This document shows, one piece after another, positions 1-9,500 of a stretch of 59,853 nt of DNA. Source of the stretch: a bacterium (GTDB lineage: Bacteria > Myxococcota_A > UBA9160 > UBA6930). Made by a program: the position numbers and the translations under genes. The stretch lies in contig JAAELW010000430.1 of the NCBI GenBank assembly GCA_024226235.1, forward strand, positions 1-59,853, given 5' to 3'. A model generated the notes under the pieces. It saw only the letters and a program-made list of their open reading frames with translations. It searched no databases and had not been told where the DNA came from. The stretch's first letter is position 1; the number at the start of each line of letters is the position of its first letter.

Positions 1-647
1 AAGGTGTGGCCCTGGAAGGACTCGATCCCGGGGATGCCCGGCAACTTCGGGCGCGTCATCGGCCCTGTGCCCATGGCGACGAATCGCGCCCGGAAGCGGT
101 CACCGCGGTCAGTCTCGATCACCCAGCGTGATGACGCGTCGTCCCACTCCAGGCTGGTTACCTGGGTCGAGAAAAGCGCCTTGTCAGTCAGATCGAACGT
201 CTTGGCGATGCGTTTTGCGTGTTCGAAGATCTCTTTGCCGTAGATGTACTTCTTGCTGGGCATATACCCGGTCTCTTCGAGTAGAGGCAGGTAGACCATC
301 GCCGCGGTGTCGCACATCGCACCCGGATAGCGGTTCCAATACCAGACGCCGCCGACGTCACCGGCGCCGTCGATGATGCGGACATCGGTCACACCGAGCT
401 TGTGCAACTGGGCTCCAGTGCAGAGGCCGGAAAAGCCGCCGCCGATCAGTGCCACGGTGACCTCGTCGGTCACGGGCTCGCGTTCGACATCACCGACCCA
501 GGGGTCGTCGGCCAGGTCGGCGAAGCGGCCGCTCGGCTCCAGGTACTGATCTGCGCCGTCTGCACGGAAGCGCTTGTCTCTTTCAGCCTGGTATTTCTCA
601 CGGAGGGCTTCATGGTCAGACTGACCGGAGGGATTGATGGCTGACAT
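1..647 (-). CDS. Baeyer-Villiger / class B flavin monooxygenase, 3' part missing
   Basis: Only the first 215 or so residues lie in the window; the frame runs open off the left edge. The start ATG at 647 has GGAG seven bases upstream. A long charged N-terminal lead (about 60 residues) is followed by an FAD-binding glycine motif GGGFSG at residues 69-74 and the class B monooxygenase signature WYWNRYPGAMCD at 102-113. The last visible residues, SFQGHT, match the beginning of the Baeyer-Villiger fingerprint FxGxxxHxxxWP. Family members use FAD and NADPH to insert oxygen beside a ketone, turning cyclic ketones into lactones or ketones into esters. A ketosteroid or cycloalkanone substrate would fit the neighbourhood, but that is inference. 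Confidence 0.9.
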   Translation of the reverse strand, partial: MSAINPSGQSDHEALREKYQAERDKRFRADGADQYLEPSGRFADLADDPWVGDVEREPVTDEVTVALIGGGFSGLCTGAQLHKLGVTDVRIIDGAGDVGGVWYWNRYPGAMCDTAAMVYLPLLEETGYMPSKKYIYGKEIFEHAKRIAKTFDLTDKALFSTQVTSLEWDDASSRWVIETDRGDRFRARFVAMGTGPMTRPKLPGIPGIESFQGHT

Positions 648-789
648 GCAGGTCTCCAATGGGGTGTGAACAACCAGGATACTGTAGGTGACCAATATAT
701 CTGAGAGCCACCCACAATTCGAGAATGCAGAGAATATTGGCTCAGGCCCGTCGACTCCAACTTGGAAGGTGGGCGACAACTGGGGTCGG
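648..789. other. AT-rich spacer with inverted repeat, upstream of the monooxygenase
   Basis: This 142-base gap is much richer in A and T than its surroundings. It contains CCAATAT at 692-698 and its exact reverse complement ATATTGG at 734-740. It probably carries the promoter of the minus-strand monooxygenase gene and perhaps a regulator site. I could not fix -35/-10 boxes with confidence. Confidence 0.35.
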
Positions 790-2160
790 CTAGGCAACCA
801 GATCAGGCGCTACCTCTTTGAGTATGGGATGGATTTCGACGAAGCCTTCTCGCATAGCAGCTAGCACCGCATGGATCTCTTTCTCCGATATCGGAGTGGA
901 TATCCTCAGAGCCATCAGATTGTCGAGTGTGCGCACCCCCTTGTTGATGAGCGAACGCCGATAGAGTGCCATCGCGTCCTTCAATCCTGGCGTATTGGCG
1001 GCGCCCAAATAGGCCACCGGATCGACTACTTCATCGGCGGTCGTCATGTGAACACTCTGATGGTTGCCATAGCCTATGACCTGCCCCCGGATTCCCAGTT
1101 CCTCGAGAATGCTTCGGATGCCATCAGCCAACGATTCGCCCATGGCATTGATGCGCGCGATTTCATCGGCGGTCATGACATTGAGACAAGCAGTGCTGGC
1201 AGCAACACCCATCGGATCACCCTGGTGAGCGACGATGGCCGCTACCCGGAACTTCTCCCCCTGGCTGAACAACTTCATGATGTCGCTACGGCCACCGATG
1301 AGGCCCATGGGTAGGCCGCCCCCGATGCCTTTGCCATAGCAGCTCAAATCGGGCTTTACGTCGTACAGCTCTCCGGTTCCGCCATGAGCTAGCCAGAAAT
1401 TCACGATTTCATCGAAAATGAGGACGACACCGTACTTGGAGGTGATCTCCCTCAGGAACGTCAGGTACCCATCTCTAGGGGGGATCGTACCCCCGGTCTG
1501 GAGCCCTTCAGTGAGTACTGCCGCCAGGTCATCCTTGTGTTCCCGAATGGCTTTCTCAGTTCCCTCTTTGTCGTTCCAATTGGCAAAAAGCACATTGTCC
1601 AGCGTATTCCTGGGCAATCCAGGCGGCCCCATGGGTTGCAGGTCATTAGGTGGGGTAGCCATTGCGTCGTCGTACGTGCCGTTGTATCCGCCACGAATCT
1701 TCAGGATCTTGTCCCTGCCAGTGAAGGCTCTGGCCGCGCGTATGGCCCACATGAAGGCCTGAGACCCACACAATGCGAACCACACCTTCTCTACCGACGG
1801 AACTCTCTTGCACATCATTTCCGCCAACGCGTCTTTGCCGAGCTCGGGCATGAAAGACACCAGGCCCTTCGGCACCTGCTCTTGAACGGCCCGTGCTACC
1901 TCTGGGTGATTGTGTCCAATGATGCTGGTCATGCCCAAAGCGAGGTCGATATAGCGGTTCCCGTCGACATCGTACTGGTAGCATCCGTCCACCCGCTCAC
2001 CATAAGAGGGGTAGGTTCCGGTGGAGTGAGAGCGCAGTGCGCCACCGGGTATGTACTTTTCTGCTCGCTCGCACAGTTCCCGGGACTTGGGGGTCATCCT
2101 GCGCCATGTCGCCTCGACCTCCTTCTCGTAGTTGGCGAGAAGCTCTTCTCCTTTGGACAT
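790..2160 (-). CDS. Class III (glutamate-1-semialdehyde aminomutase-like) PLP aminotransferase
   Basis: A 456-residue fold-type I PLP enzyme. The PLP-phase Asp lies in LIFDE (D250) and the Schiff-base Lys in GKGIGGGLPMG (K277); GHNHP near residue 82 is typical of the family. In place of the usual SGTEA-type phosphate-binding segment it has CGSQA. Full length for the group. The ATG is preceded by GGAGGGG. Family members move an amino group between keto/aldehyde and amine substrates or act as aminomutases. It is unlikely to be the housekeeping HemL, because no tetrapyrrole genes are near and this is a catabolic island; an amine-substrate transaminase is more likely. By eye its GC is lower (about 53-58% in sampled lines) than its neighbours. 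Confidence 0.85.
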   Translation of the reverse strand: MSKGEELLANYEKEVEATWRRMTPKSRELCERAEKYIPGGALRSHSTGTYPSYGERVDGCYQYDVDGNRYIDLALGMTSIIGHNHPEVARAVQEQVPKGLVSFMPELGKDALAEMMCKRVPSVEKVWFALCGSQAFMWAIRAARAFTGRDKILKIRGGYNGTYDDAMATPPNDLQPMGPPGLPRNTLDNVLFANWNDKEGTEKAIREHKDDLAAVLTEGLQTGGTIPPRDGYLTFLREITSKYGVVLIFDEIVNFWLAHGGTGELYDVKPDLSCYGKGIGGGLPMGLIGGRSDIMKLFSQGEKFRVAAIVAHQGDPMGVAASTACLNVMTADEIARINAMGESLADGIRSILEELGIRGQVIGYGNHQSVHMTTADEVVDPVAYLGAANTPGLKDAMALYRRSLINKGVRTLDNLMALRISTPISEKEIHAVLAAMREGFVEIHPILKEVAPDLVA

Positions 2161-2219
2161 GACTAACGCCCCTCCTCAGTGTTCAACGCGGTATGAGTAC
2201 ACGTCGTCAATCTCATCGT

Positions 2220-2576
2220 TCACGGTGACTCGGCTGTCTCGCTGAAGAAATCTGCACGCGCACGGCCCTGGGGGTCGTAGACGGGCTCGACGCGTCCGAC
2301 CTCCACCTTGGCGACGTCGACCCCGCGAATCCCGTGAGCGGCGATCGTGTCGCGCATGGCCGGAAAATGCGGGCTCTCGAAATGGGCCGCAAGCGTTGCC
2401 TGATCCTGCCAGCGCTCGTACACGTAGATTCGTCCGGGTGTCAGGGGGTCAGCACTCCAGACGTAGTCGAGACATCCAGGTAGCTTCCGGGTCTCCACCA
2501 TGTGCACGCAGCCAGAGCTCAGCGCTGCTTCGCGCTGCTCCGGGTCGACGTCAACGGTTCCCGCGATGATGATCAA
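2220..2576 (-). CDS. Antibiotic biosynthesis monooxygenase (ABM)-like small protein, TTG start
   Basis: The 118-residue product begins IIIAGTVDVDPEQ, a typical first strand of the ABM / YgiN dimeric alpha-beta barrel. It continues with YVWSADPLTPGRIYVYERWQ-type sequence and a HFESPHF segment, as in that family. I chose a TTG start at 2576 because AAGGAGG lies nine bases upstream; the reading frame stays open further upstream but that part overlaps the next gene and is not protein-like. Sixteen bases separate it from the upstream NTF2-like gene, so the two are probably co-transcribed. ABM proteins act as cofactor-independent oxygenases or as stress-related small proteins; the substrate is unknown. 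Confidence 0.75.
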   Translation of the reverse strand: MIIIAGTVDVDPEQREAALSSGCVHMVETRKLPGCLDYVWSADPLTPGRIYVYERWQDQATLAAHFESPHFPAMRDTIAAHGIRGVDVAKVEVGRVEPVYDPQGRARADFFSETAESP

Positions 2577-2592
2577 CGAGCGTTCCTCCTTC

Positions 2593-3021
2593 TCACTTCG
2601 GGTACGGCTGGAAGCTGCCCGAAAGATCTGCCGGGCCGATGTAGAGAGCGTGAAAGCGACGCTCGGCGAAGTACCACACACCGCCCTCGCACAGGTAGCG
2701 ATCGTCGTAGATGCCGAGCGTGCTGAGTGCTCCGCCGCCGGCCAACCGGGCGTGCTCGGTAATCGTCCAACGCCCGTGGCCCGTTTCGGCCTCGACCGAT
2801 ACCTGGCCGGTGGAAGGCAGCTGTACGACCGATTCGAAGCCACTCATCATGTTTCGCCTGAGCGTGTTCAGCTCGCTTCGTCCCTGCGCCATCTGGCCGA
2901 GGATGTGCCACGAGCCGTTCTCGGTCCAGGTGGCCGTCCAGCAGTCGCCGTCATCCCGCGTCACGGCGTCCGCGTAGCGCGCGACCAGATTCCGGATTGC
3001 AAGCTCATCTGTGACGGACAT
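2593..3021 (-). CDS. SnoaL/NTF2-like protein
   Basis: A 142-residue protein with the pattern of SnoaL-like (NTF2 fold) proteins: an N-terminal helix LAIRNLVARYADAVTRDD, a WTENGSWHI strand and a C-terminal GGVWYFAERRFHALY strand that ends the cone-shaped barrel. Members act as isomerases, cyclases, dehydratases or dioxygenase small subunits; residues alone do not fix a reaction here. It is the first gene of a two-gene unit with the ABM-like protein and is divergent from the LLM oxidoreductase, with a short palindrome between the two starts. Confidence 0.75.
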   Translation of the reverse strand: MSVTDELAIRNLVARYADAVTRDDGDCWTATWTENGSWHILGQMAQGRSELNTLRRNMMSGFESVVQLPSTGQVSVEAETGHGRWTITEHARLAGGGALSTLGIYDDRYLCEGGVWYFAERRFHALYIGPADLSGSFQPYPK

Positions 3022-3043
3022 TCGTTGCCTGTACCTCTCGTGG

Positions 3044-3062
3044 GGTAGACTGGGATTCTACC
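3044..3062. promoter_or_regulatory. Palindrome between divergent genes
   Basis: GGTAGA at 3044-3049 and its exact reverse complement TCTACC at 3057-3062 are separated by seven bases. The site sits between the minus-strand NTF2-like start (3021) and the plus-strand LLM start (3096), where an operator for a dimeric repressor, or a small RNA hairpin leader of the LLM mRNA, would be expected. Confidence 0.4.
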
Positions 3063-3095
3063 GTGAACTCCGCCGCCGGGTCATCGAGGCACCAC

Positions 3096-4073
3096 ATGTC
3101 GACCCATCGCCCGTTTCGCTTCGCCGTCCAGTCCTTCAACGCAAGCTCTGCGAATGAGTGGCGCGAAAGGGCGCGTCGTACCGAGGATCTGGGGTACAGC
3201 GCCTTGCACCTGGCCGACCACTTCCTCGGGCCGGGTCCCGCGCTGGAAGCCACCCAGCATCCGCTGCAGGCGCTCGCGGCGGTTCCGGCAATGGCGGTGG
3301 CGGCTGAGGCTACCCGGAGCCTGAGGGTGGGTTGCAGGGTCTTCTGCATCGACTACCGGCACCCGGTCATGCTCGCGAAGGAAGCGGCCACGCTGGATCT
3401 GCTATCGGAAGGTCGCCTGGAGCTGGGCCTGGGCGCGGGCTGGTTGAAGGGCGAATACGAGGCGGCCGGCATCGGATTCGATGAGGCCCCGATCCGGATC
3501 GAACGGCTCACCGAGGTGGTCTCTGCGCTGAAGTCCTTCTTCGGCGGTGAACTCCTCGAACTCCACGGCGAACACGTGCGTTGGCAGGGCTTCGCCGGTG
3601 CCCCTCGGCCGGTTCAGCGCCCGCATCCGCCGATCATGATCGGCGGCGGGAGCCGACGCGTGCTGGAGCTGGCCGCGCGGGAGGCTCAGGTCGTCAGCTT
3701 GAACTTCAACAACCGCTCGGGCGTGATGGGTGCCGATGGAGTGAAGACCTCGACGGCCGAGGGCACCGCCCGCAAGGTCGAGTGGGTTCGGCGCGCCGCC
3801 GGGCATCGCTACTCGGAAATCGAGCTCGAGATCGGTGCCTATTTCACCTTCATCGGTGAAGGCACGGAATCGGTCGCGGCGGGCATGGCGGGAGCGTTTG
3901 GCCTCGAGGCCGAGGACATGATCCACCACCCTCACGCGCTCTTCGGGACGACCGATGCCATCTGCGAAGAGTTGCTGCGCCGCCGCGAACTCTACGACCT
4001 TTCCTACATCACCGTGGGTGATCACGTGGCCGATGCGTTTGCGCCAGTGGTGAAGCAGCTCACCGGATGCTGA
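3096..4073 (+). CDS. LLM-class oxidoreductase, probably F420-dependent
   Basis: A 325-residue TIM-barrel protein of the bacterial luciferase-like family. It begins with the strand FRFAVQS, then EDLGYSALHLADHF, RVGCRVFCIDYRHPVMLAKEAA and the family hallmark LSEGRLELGLGAGW. It resembles the F420-dependent members of Mycobacterium (MSMEG_2516-like group) rather than FMN alkanal monooxygenases. The start at 3096 is preceded by GAGG; an in-frame GTG 33 bases earlier lacks a better site. Such enzymes move hydride between F420 and an organic substrate; the substrate is not predictable from sequence. Confidence 0.82.
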   Translation: MSTHRPFRFAVQSFNASSANEWRERARRTEDLGYSALHLADHFLGPGPALEATQHPLQALAAVPAMAVAAEATRSLRVGCRVFCIDYRHPVMLAKEAATLDLLSEGRLELGLGAGWLKGEYEAAGIGFDEAPIRIERLTEVVSALKSFFGGELLELHGEHVRWQGFAGAPRPVQRPHPPIMIGGGSRRVLELAAREAQVVSLNFNNRSGVMGADGVKTSTAEGTARKVEWVRRAAGHRYSEIELEIGAYFTFIGEGTESVAAGMAGAFGLEAEDMIHHPHALFGTTDAICEELLRRRELYDLSYITVGDHVADAFAPVVKQLTGC

Positions 4074-4144
4074 GCGTGAACCTGTAGATCCCACTCATCG
4101 CCGGGTTGTTCCTGGCGATCGACCGCATCCCCCGGCGCACCTTG

Positions 4145-4717
4145 TCAGCCGAGGCCCCGGCGCTTCAGTTCTGCTTCGAGGCGGGTGGTATCCGACTCCT
4201 TGGGTTCGCCGAGCCGGCTCTCGTCCAGGTTGCCCTGGCTGTGTTGGAACATCTTGATGCCGTCGTAGGTGATGAACTTCTCGGGCACCACCTCGAGCAC
4301 CACGCGAAGGGGTGAGTCCAAGCGCTTGCTGAAATCCTCTGCACCCGCGGGATCCGGGTTCAGGTGAGACGCGAAGGTCGGGTAGAACCAACTCTTCGTC
4401 TCCGGATCCTCGTGGATGTTGACGCGTCCCTTGATCGTGACGGTCTTGCCGGGCCCAAGCGTCGTCCCCGTGCTCGTCACGACGACGGAGCAGCGGGGAT
4501 CGCGTCGAAGGGCGGAGACGCGGTGGCGGTTTGCTCCCGCGGTAAGCCACATTCGCCCGTCGTGCCAGAGGCAGGACATGATCACGCCCATTGGCCAGCC
4601 GTCCTTCGTGGACCAATTGAAGACGCACTCGATCTGAGTGGAGAGGAGTTCCTCTTTCACCTCGGGATCCAAGGGGTAGATCGAGACCTTCTCGTAGCTC
4701 TCAGGCAGTTCGGGCAT
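4145..4717 (-). CDS. Pyridoxamine 5'-phosphate oxidase-fold (PPOX) flavin/F420 protein
   Basis: The 190-residue sequence shows the split-barrel pattern of PPOX-type proteins: NWSTKDGWPMGVIMSCLWHDGRMWLTAGANRHRVSALRRDPRCSV-type strands (quoted segments lie around residues 34-78), followed by KTVTIKGRVNI. The segment RVSALRRDPR is the usual 'K/R...L..DPR' phosphate-contact element. Cofactor may be FMN or F420; the several LLM and Ddn-like genes nearby make F420 plausible (inference). It is placed 15 bases downstream of the DUF1329 gene on the same strand, so it may be the last gene of that operon. Confidence 0.72.
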   Translation of the reverse strand: MPELPESYEKVSIYPLDPEVKEELLSTQIECVFNWSTKDGWPMGVIMSCLWHDGRMWLTAGANRHRVSALRRDPRCSVVVTSTGTTLGPGKTVTIKGRVNIHEDPETKSWFYPTFASHLNPDPAGAEDFSKRLDSPLRVVLEVVPEKFITYDGIKMFQHSQGNLDESRLGEPKESDTTRLEAELKRRGLG

Positions 4718-4732
4718 GGCAGCCTCGCGTTC

Positions 4733-6043
4733 CTAGCGGCCCTTGGTGAGGCGGCCGACATCGATGTAGCGGCGGATCCGACCCTGGCTTGCCAGGGGCG
4801 ATCCACTCGCATCCCAGAAGTCGATGCGGTTGCCGGTGCCGGTCTGGACGTTGACGATCATGTCGCCGACCACCCGGAGATCGTTGGGATTCGGAATCTC
4901 CGGCCAACCGGGATACCACTCCGGATGATCCTCGCTGAAGCGATGGTTGTGCCAGATGATCTTCCAGAGTTCATTGGTCCGATCGTAAGCGAAGGAGTAC
5001 AGGGCCGTCAGCGTTTCCTTGTCCAGGTAGATGTCCTTGTGGTCATACGGGTGATCCGAATTCCTCGGAGTGAAGCGGATCTTCACCGCCTTGCGCATCT
5101 CCCAGTTGTCGGAGGCATAGGAAACGCCGTAGGGGCCGAAATTGATGTCCTTGCTGTACGGATAGGCCAGGATCTTCGAGTTCATCGGCGCGATGATGTC
5201 GAACTCGCCGAGGCATTCCCATTCGTATTGGGGAATGATCCCGGAGAAGCTGCGAAGATCATCCATCGTGAAATCGGTGCCCGAGACCGCGTCGGTCCGC
5301 TGGGCCGTCGAGATCCTGCGTACCCGGCGCAGGGCGGGGACGTAGACCCAGGTGTCGTCGTTCTTGGCCTCCGCCTGCGGCTTGTCAGCGGATTTGTAGC
5401 GGTAGGTCATCAGGGCGATACCGCGGGCGTCGAAGGGCTGGTTGATCTCGATGCCGAAGGCCTGTTTGCGTAGTTCGGCTCGGAAGACGTCGCCGTCGTG
5501 TTCGTCGAGGTACGGCTTCTCGACCCGATGGGAGAGGATGACGCTTCTCGCCGTCCCCTCGTAGAAGAGGGGGAGCTCCTCACCGCGATCCCAGTAGGAG
5601 TAGTAGTACTCAGCGGCGCCGCCAGTGCCGCTCCACTGGTAGTCGAAGTTCCAGATGATCTTGGTTCCCGCCTGGGGATCGGCAGCGCAATCGATCTCCT
5701 CCATGGGGAAGGGCTGGCCGGCCGTGTAGTTCTCCAGGCTGTTCTCCGGGCCGATGCGAGGCTCGCCCCTGAAACGCTCGGTGGCCGCATGATACTCGGG
5801 GGGGGGCGAGTAGGAGCGGTTGAACGGACCGACCATGAGCTCCATCCCCTCGTAGAAGAAGAAGTCGCGGTTCACCCAGAATTCCTTCGGCAGGAAGGGC
5901 TTCAGGGAATTGACGTTCTCCAGCGTGATGATGTCGCCTTCCTTGAAGGTCGGAGCTCCGGGGACGACATCCTCCTGTTCGGTGAGTCCCGGTGCAGCAA
6001 GCATCAGCATCATCAAAAGAACCGAGAACGGTCTCGAGCGCAT
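4733..6043 (-). CDS. DUF1329 family secreted protein
   Basis: A 436-residue protein with an N-terminal signal peptide (MRSRPFSVLLMMLMLAAPG, then a short acidic stretch). The start at 6043 is set by AAGGAG six bases upstream; an in-frame ATG 66 bases earlier would bury the signal peptide. Sequence such as WVYVPALRRVRRIS, RYKSADKPQAE and the EWECLGEFDIIAPM region is characteristic of DUF1329, a LolB/LolA-like fold predicted to sit in the periplasm or on the outer membrane. In many proteobacteria DUF1329 genes sit beside DUF1302 genes in clusters for hydrophobic substrates, as here. A nine-base G/C homopolymer lies inside the gene at 5798-5806. Confidence 0.88.
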   Translation of the reverse strand: MRSRPFSVLLMMLMLAAPGLTEQEDVVPGAPTFKEGDIITLENVNSLKPFLPKEFWVNRDFFFYEGMELMVGPFNRSYSPPPEYHAATERFRGEPRIGPENSLENYTAGQPFPMEEIDCAADPQAGTKIIWNFDYQWSGTGGAAEYYYSYWDRGEELPLFYEGTARSVILSHRVEKPYLDEHDGDVFRAELRKQAFGIEINQPFDARGIALMTYRYKSADKPQAEAKNDDTWVYVPALRRVRRISTAQRTDAVSGTDFTMDDLRSFSGIIPQYEWECLGEFDIIAPMNSKILAYPYSKDINFGPYGVSYASDNWEMRKAVKIRFTPRNSDHPYDHKDIYLDKETLTALYSFAYDRTNELWKIIWHNHRFSEDHPEWYPGWPEIPNPNDLRVVGDMIVNVQTGTGNRIDFWDASGSPLASQGRIRRYIDVGRLTKGR

Positions 6044-6130
6044 TTGGTCTCCTTTTCGCGCTGCATTCTCGGGGGCAGCACGATCCATTTCGTCTACTAG
6101 CAAAGTCACGGCGGTCGGGTTCCGAACCGC

Positions 6131-6505
6131 TCAGCGTGTGGGACGCATCTCCTGGGGGTTCCAGAAGGCTCGCATGCTCGTGATCTTGCCGTCGTCGTTG
6201 AATTTCATCACGTCGATTACGTCGATGTAGAGCTTCGTGTCATTCATTGTCAGTTCGGCGAGAAGGGGGGCGGCGCATTCTTGCCCCGCGACACGCACTG
6301 GGCCCGTCAGCTCGACCTGGAGGTTCGGGGACGTGGCGGCGTAGAAATCGTGAAGCGCCTCACGTCCCTCGACCACGTGACCACCGACGGGATCCTCGGC
6401 AGTCGCGTCAGCGGCGTACAACTCCAGGATGGCGTCGGCGTTGCTCTCGCACATCAACTGGACGTAACGCTCCATCACTTCTCGGATCTCTTCCGGGCTC
6501 GGCAT
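6131..6505 (-). CDS. ksi: Delta5-3-ketosteroid isomerase (steroid delta-isomerase)
   Basis: The 124-residue protein has the length of the classic bacterial ketosteroid isomerases. The catalytic residues are in place: Tyr14 in MERYV, Asp38 in ATAEDPVG, and the third acid, Asp98, in DVIDVMKFN, matching the Tyr14/Asp38/Asp99 set of Comamonas KSI. The C-terminal strand GKITSMRAFW also matches. The enzyme moves the double bond of 3-oxo-delta5-steroids into conjugation (delta4). It lies between DUF1329 and DUF1302 genes on the same strand, which connects this presumed outer-membrane system with a steroid-like substrate. Assignment of fold is firm; steroid as natural substrate is strongly suggested rather than proven. 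Confidence 0.85.
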   Translation of the reverse strand: MPSPEEIREVMERYVQLMCESNADAILELYAADATAEDPVGGHVVEGREALHDFYAATSPNLQVELTGPVRVAGQECAAPLLAELTMNDTKLYIDVIDVMKFNDDGKITSMRAFWNPQEMRPTR

Positions 6506-6562
6506 CTTTCCCCCTTGCAGTTCCTCGTTCTCGCCGGTCCGAAGGAAGCTGCGTTCTCGGTT

Positions 6563-9500
6563 TCAGAACGTGTATCGAAGGCGCAGGAAGATCTCGTCGC
6601 GATTTCTCAACATGGAGAGGCCGCCCTCTCCGAAGTCCTTGTAGGCATGCTTTCCTACCCGATTCTGAAGCGCGATCTCGTTTATCGGCATGTCGGTCTG
6701 CTTGAACCGGCCAAAGAAGCCGGCGACACCGAAGGTCGCGGAGAACCTCCCGGTGTAGCGGTAGGTGACCTGGGACATGAATGCGCCCGAGTTCGAATTG
6801 AAGTCGTAGACGGCCGTCGCCGAGGGGAGCAAGCGGTCCTGAAAATATCCCGTCATCACCGTGAGCGTGGCAAGCACGTTCCACGGACCATTGGACGTAA
6901 AACTACCCCGGTAGCCGTCGACGTACTGGAAGAACCACTGACTGTTGATGAAGAAAGTGCGATTCGCGTTCAGGAAGTTCACGAAAGTCGGTCGGTCGAC
7001 GGATACCGTGAGGTTGAAGGTGTCGACATCGCGTAGACCGTCGTATTCGTTGTTGTCCGAGAACGGGAGTCCTTCGAGCCAGGTGGCCTCGATGTTCCAG
7101 TTCGTTCCGGTGTAATCCTCGGCGAAGTCCATCGAGAAGCCGAGGACATTGCGCTTCTCGTAGCGGAAGACGACCGGACTTCCCGCGTGCCAGAGGAAAT
7201 CGCGGCGCCCGTAGCGGCCGTTGCCGCCTGCCTTGACGACGTTCCGGCGTACCCCGATGGGGCTCAGGAAGAAGGAGAAGGCTTTGCAAAGCTGGGGTTT
7301 GGCAAAGGAGCAGCCGTTCTTGCGGAGCGGATGGCGCTCGTCGAACTCGTCATACTCAGCCGGCCCTCCGCCGGCTACCGGTGCGGAAAGCGCCACGAAG
7401 AGCATCATGAAGTTCCAGGAGAGCGCTGCCACCTCCCGGTCCCACTTCTGTCCGGTGAAGGGGTGGCCGGTCAAGCCGGTAGCCAGACTCGGGAGGGTGT
7501 TGGGAGGGGTGCCGTCGACAGCCGGGTTGTAACCCGCGTCACCGGGCCCCCGGCAACCTGGAAGGATGAACGTCCGGCCGCGCTCGTAGCGGGTACATAC
7601 GGGGCCACCCTCGAAGCCGATGGTTCCAGGCTGGGCGAAGCCGCGGTCGGTCGTGTCCCAATCGATGTTGGACGTGCCGTCCATGCCGACGAAAGACATG
7701 CCGAGAGCACTGGCCTCGGCATTCAGCAGGTCGATGCCATCGAGGTCGCAGGACGTCTCGAAGTAGGCTCCGCAGCCAAACAGCGCCTCCTGTTGGTCGG
7801 TCAGAGATCCCATCAGGTCGGCACTTACGATGGCGAAGAAGCCGCTGCCGGGGCCATCGTTGGCATCCCTGTTGAGGCGGACCAGGGCCGAGAGGGGGGT
7901 TCCACCGTTCGGAAACGCGAAGGCAGGCCATAGAAGCCCACTGCGGTCGCCCGCGAGGATGGTCGCCAGGCTCTCCGCGAGGGTGATCGCAATGGGAGCC
8001 GCCGGAGGGATCTCCTTGCTGTTGAACACCGACAGACCGCATGCGGCCGGATCGATGGACATCCCCATGTTGGCGGCGCAGCTCAGATCGAACATCGTCC
8101 GGTTGGCCGAGTTGTTGTAGAGGGAGTCTTCTCCGGATCGTAGACAGTCGTCCTCTGCGCCCGTTCTACAGTTTCCTCGGGAACTCAGGCGGCGGGGGCG
8201 GCCCGTCTCCGGATCCACGTTCCGCTCGTAGGTCAGCACCTTGTCGATGTAGAACATGTCGTCGTAGCCGTAGAAATCGGTGAGGGCGAAGCTGAAGTTC
8301 TTCCAGCGCCACTCGAGCCGCGCCCCGACTTCGATGCCCTTCCAACTGTTCCAGGGGTCCGGAGGGTTCTGAACGCCTGCGATGCCGACCCCCTCGAAAC
8401 TGTTGATCGCGGTGGCAAAGGAGAGCACGCAGATCAGCGGCAGGGCGTACGGCTCGCCGCAGACCCCGAGGTCGTTGGGCTCGACCTGGTCGTAGTTGAC
8501 CGCCAACTCCAGGCGCACGTCCTGGAAGGGGCCGACTTCGTAGAAGGACCAGACGCCGCGCGCCGCCCAGAGTGCGATCCGGGATTCCTCGAGGCTCGGA
8601 AGCGAGGCCAGCGCAAAATCCTGGGGGTTGAACTGGTCCTGGCTGCGGAAGAGCTCGGTCTTGCCCCAGACGATGGCCTGCTTGCCGAGCCGCAGCCAGA
8701 GGCGGGCGTCGAACATCTCGATGTCGAGGTAGAGCTCCTTCAGCTCCTGCTCCGACCCTTGGCTGGCTCCGTGGTTCCAGGCGAGATCGTTCTGACTGAA
8801 GTTGAGCTCGGGATCCTCGATCTTGCCGTCGCGAAGCATCTCCGCCATCTCTGCTCGCGGCAGCCAAAGCCCACGTGCGATGTGGTCGGGCGATCCCGCC
8901 TTGAAGGCGGTGGGAGGCGCGGGCCGGTAGGGCAGCGCCCATGCGCCGCCGTGCCCGGTGATCGGGTTGATGTCATGGGGTCGGAAGGGATTGGGCCGGT
9001 CGATCATGGCCGCGACGCCCGTGACTTCGCAGCCCGGATCGAGGAAGCCGAGAATCTGGGTGGTGGAGCCGTTCGTCGAGCCCTTGACCTGCCGGCTCGA
9101 GAGTTTGCACGAGCCGTCTCCTCTGAAGTATCGCGACAGCACGTACGGGGCCGTGTCGTCTTCCGTGCCGAGGACGTCGTCGATCCCGGCGTAGTTGAAG
9201 AAGACCCCGAAGGTCGGGGCCGAATCGAGGTGGTACGGTCGGCGCGAGCCACGGGGCATGTCGCGGAAATTGATGCTGGACTGCTCCGGCGGCTCACCGC
9301 GGTAGAAACGTGTGTCGTCGTTGAAGACGTTCCAGACGTAGCCGGTCCGCCGCCCGTCGTTGAGGCGCTTGGGCACCTTCTTGGCACCGTCCCCGAAGGC
9401 GTTGACGCTGGGGAACACCCCGCATGCGCGGGTCCAGACGCAGTCGTACCGGATCTCGACCCGCGAATAGGCGCTCACGATGTCGAAGGGCCCCCAGCCC

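Noticed and set aside
790-2160. Housekeeping HemL (glutamate-1-semialdehyde aminomutase)
   Set aside because: Similar fold, but no tetrapyrrole genes are near, the SGTEA-type element is changed to CGSQA and the gene is in a catabolic island.
2577-2843. N-terminal extension of the ABM-like protein
   Set aside because: Overlaps the NTF2-like gene; the TTG at 2576 has an excellent ribosome site and begins the recognisable first strand.
4364-5473. 369-codon open frame on the plus strand
   Set aside because: Antisense to the PPOX and DUF1329 genes; no domain, no ribosome site and composition typical of a GC-rich shadow frame.
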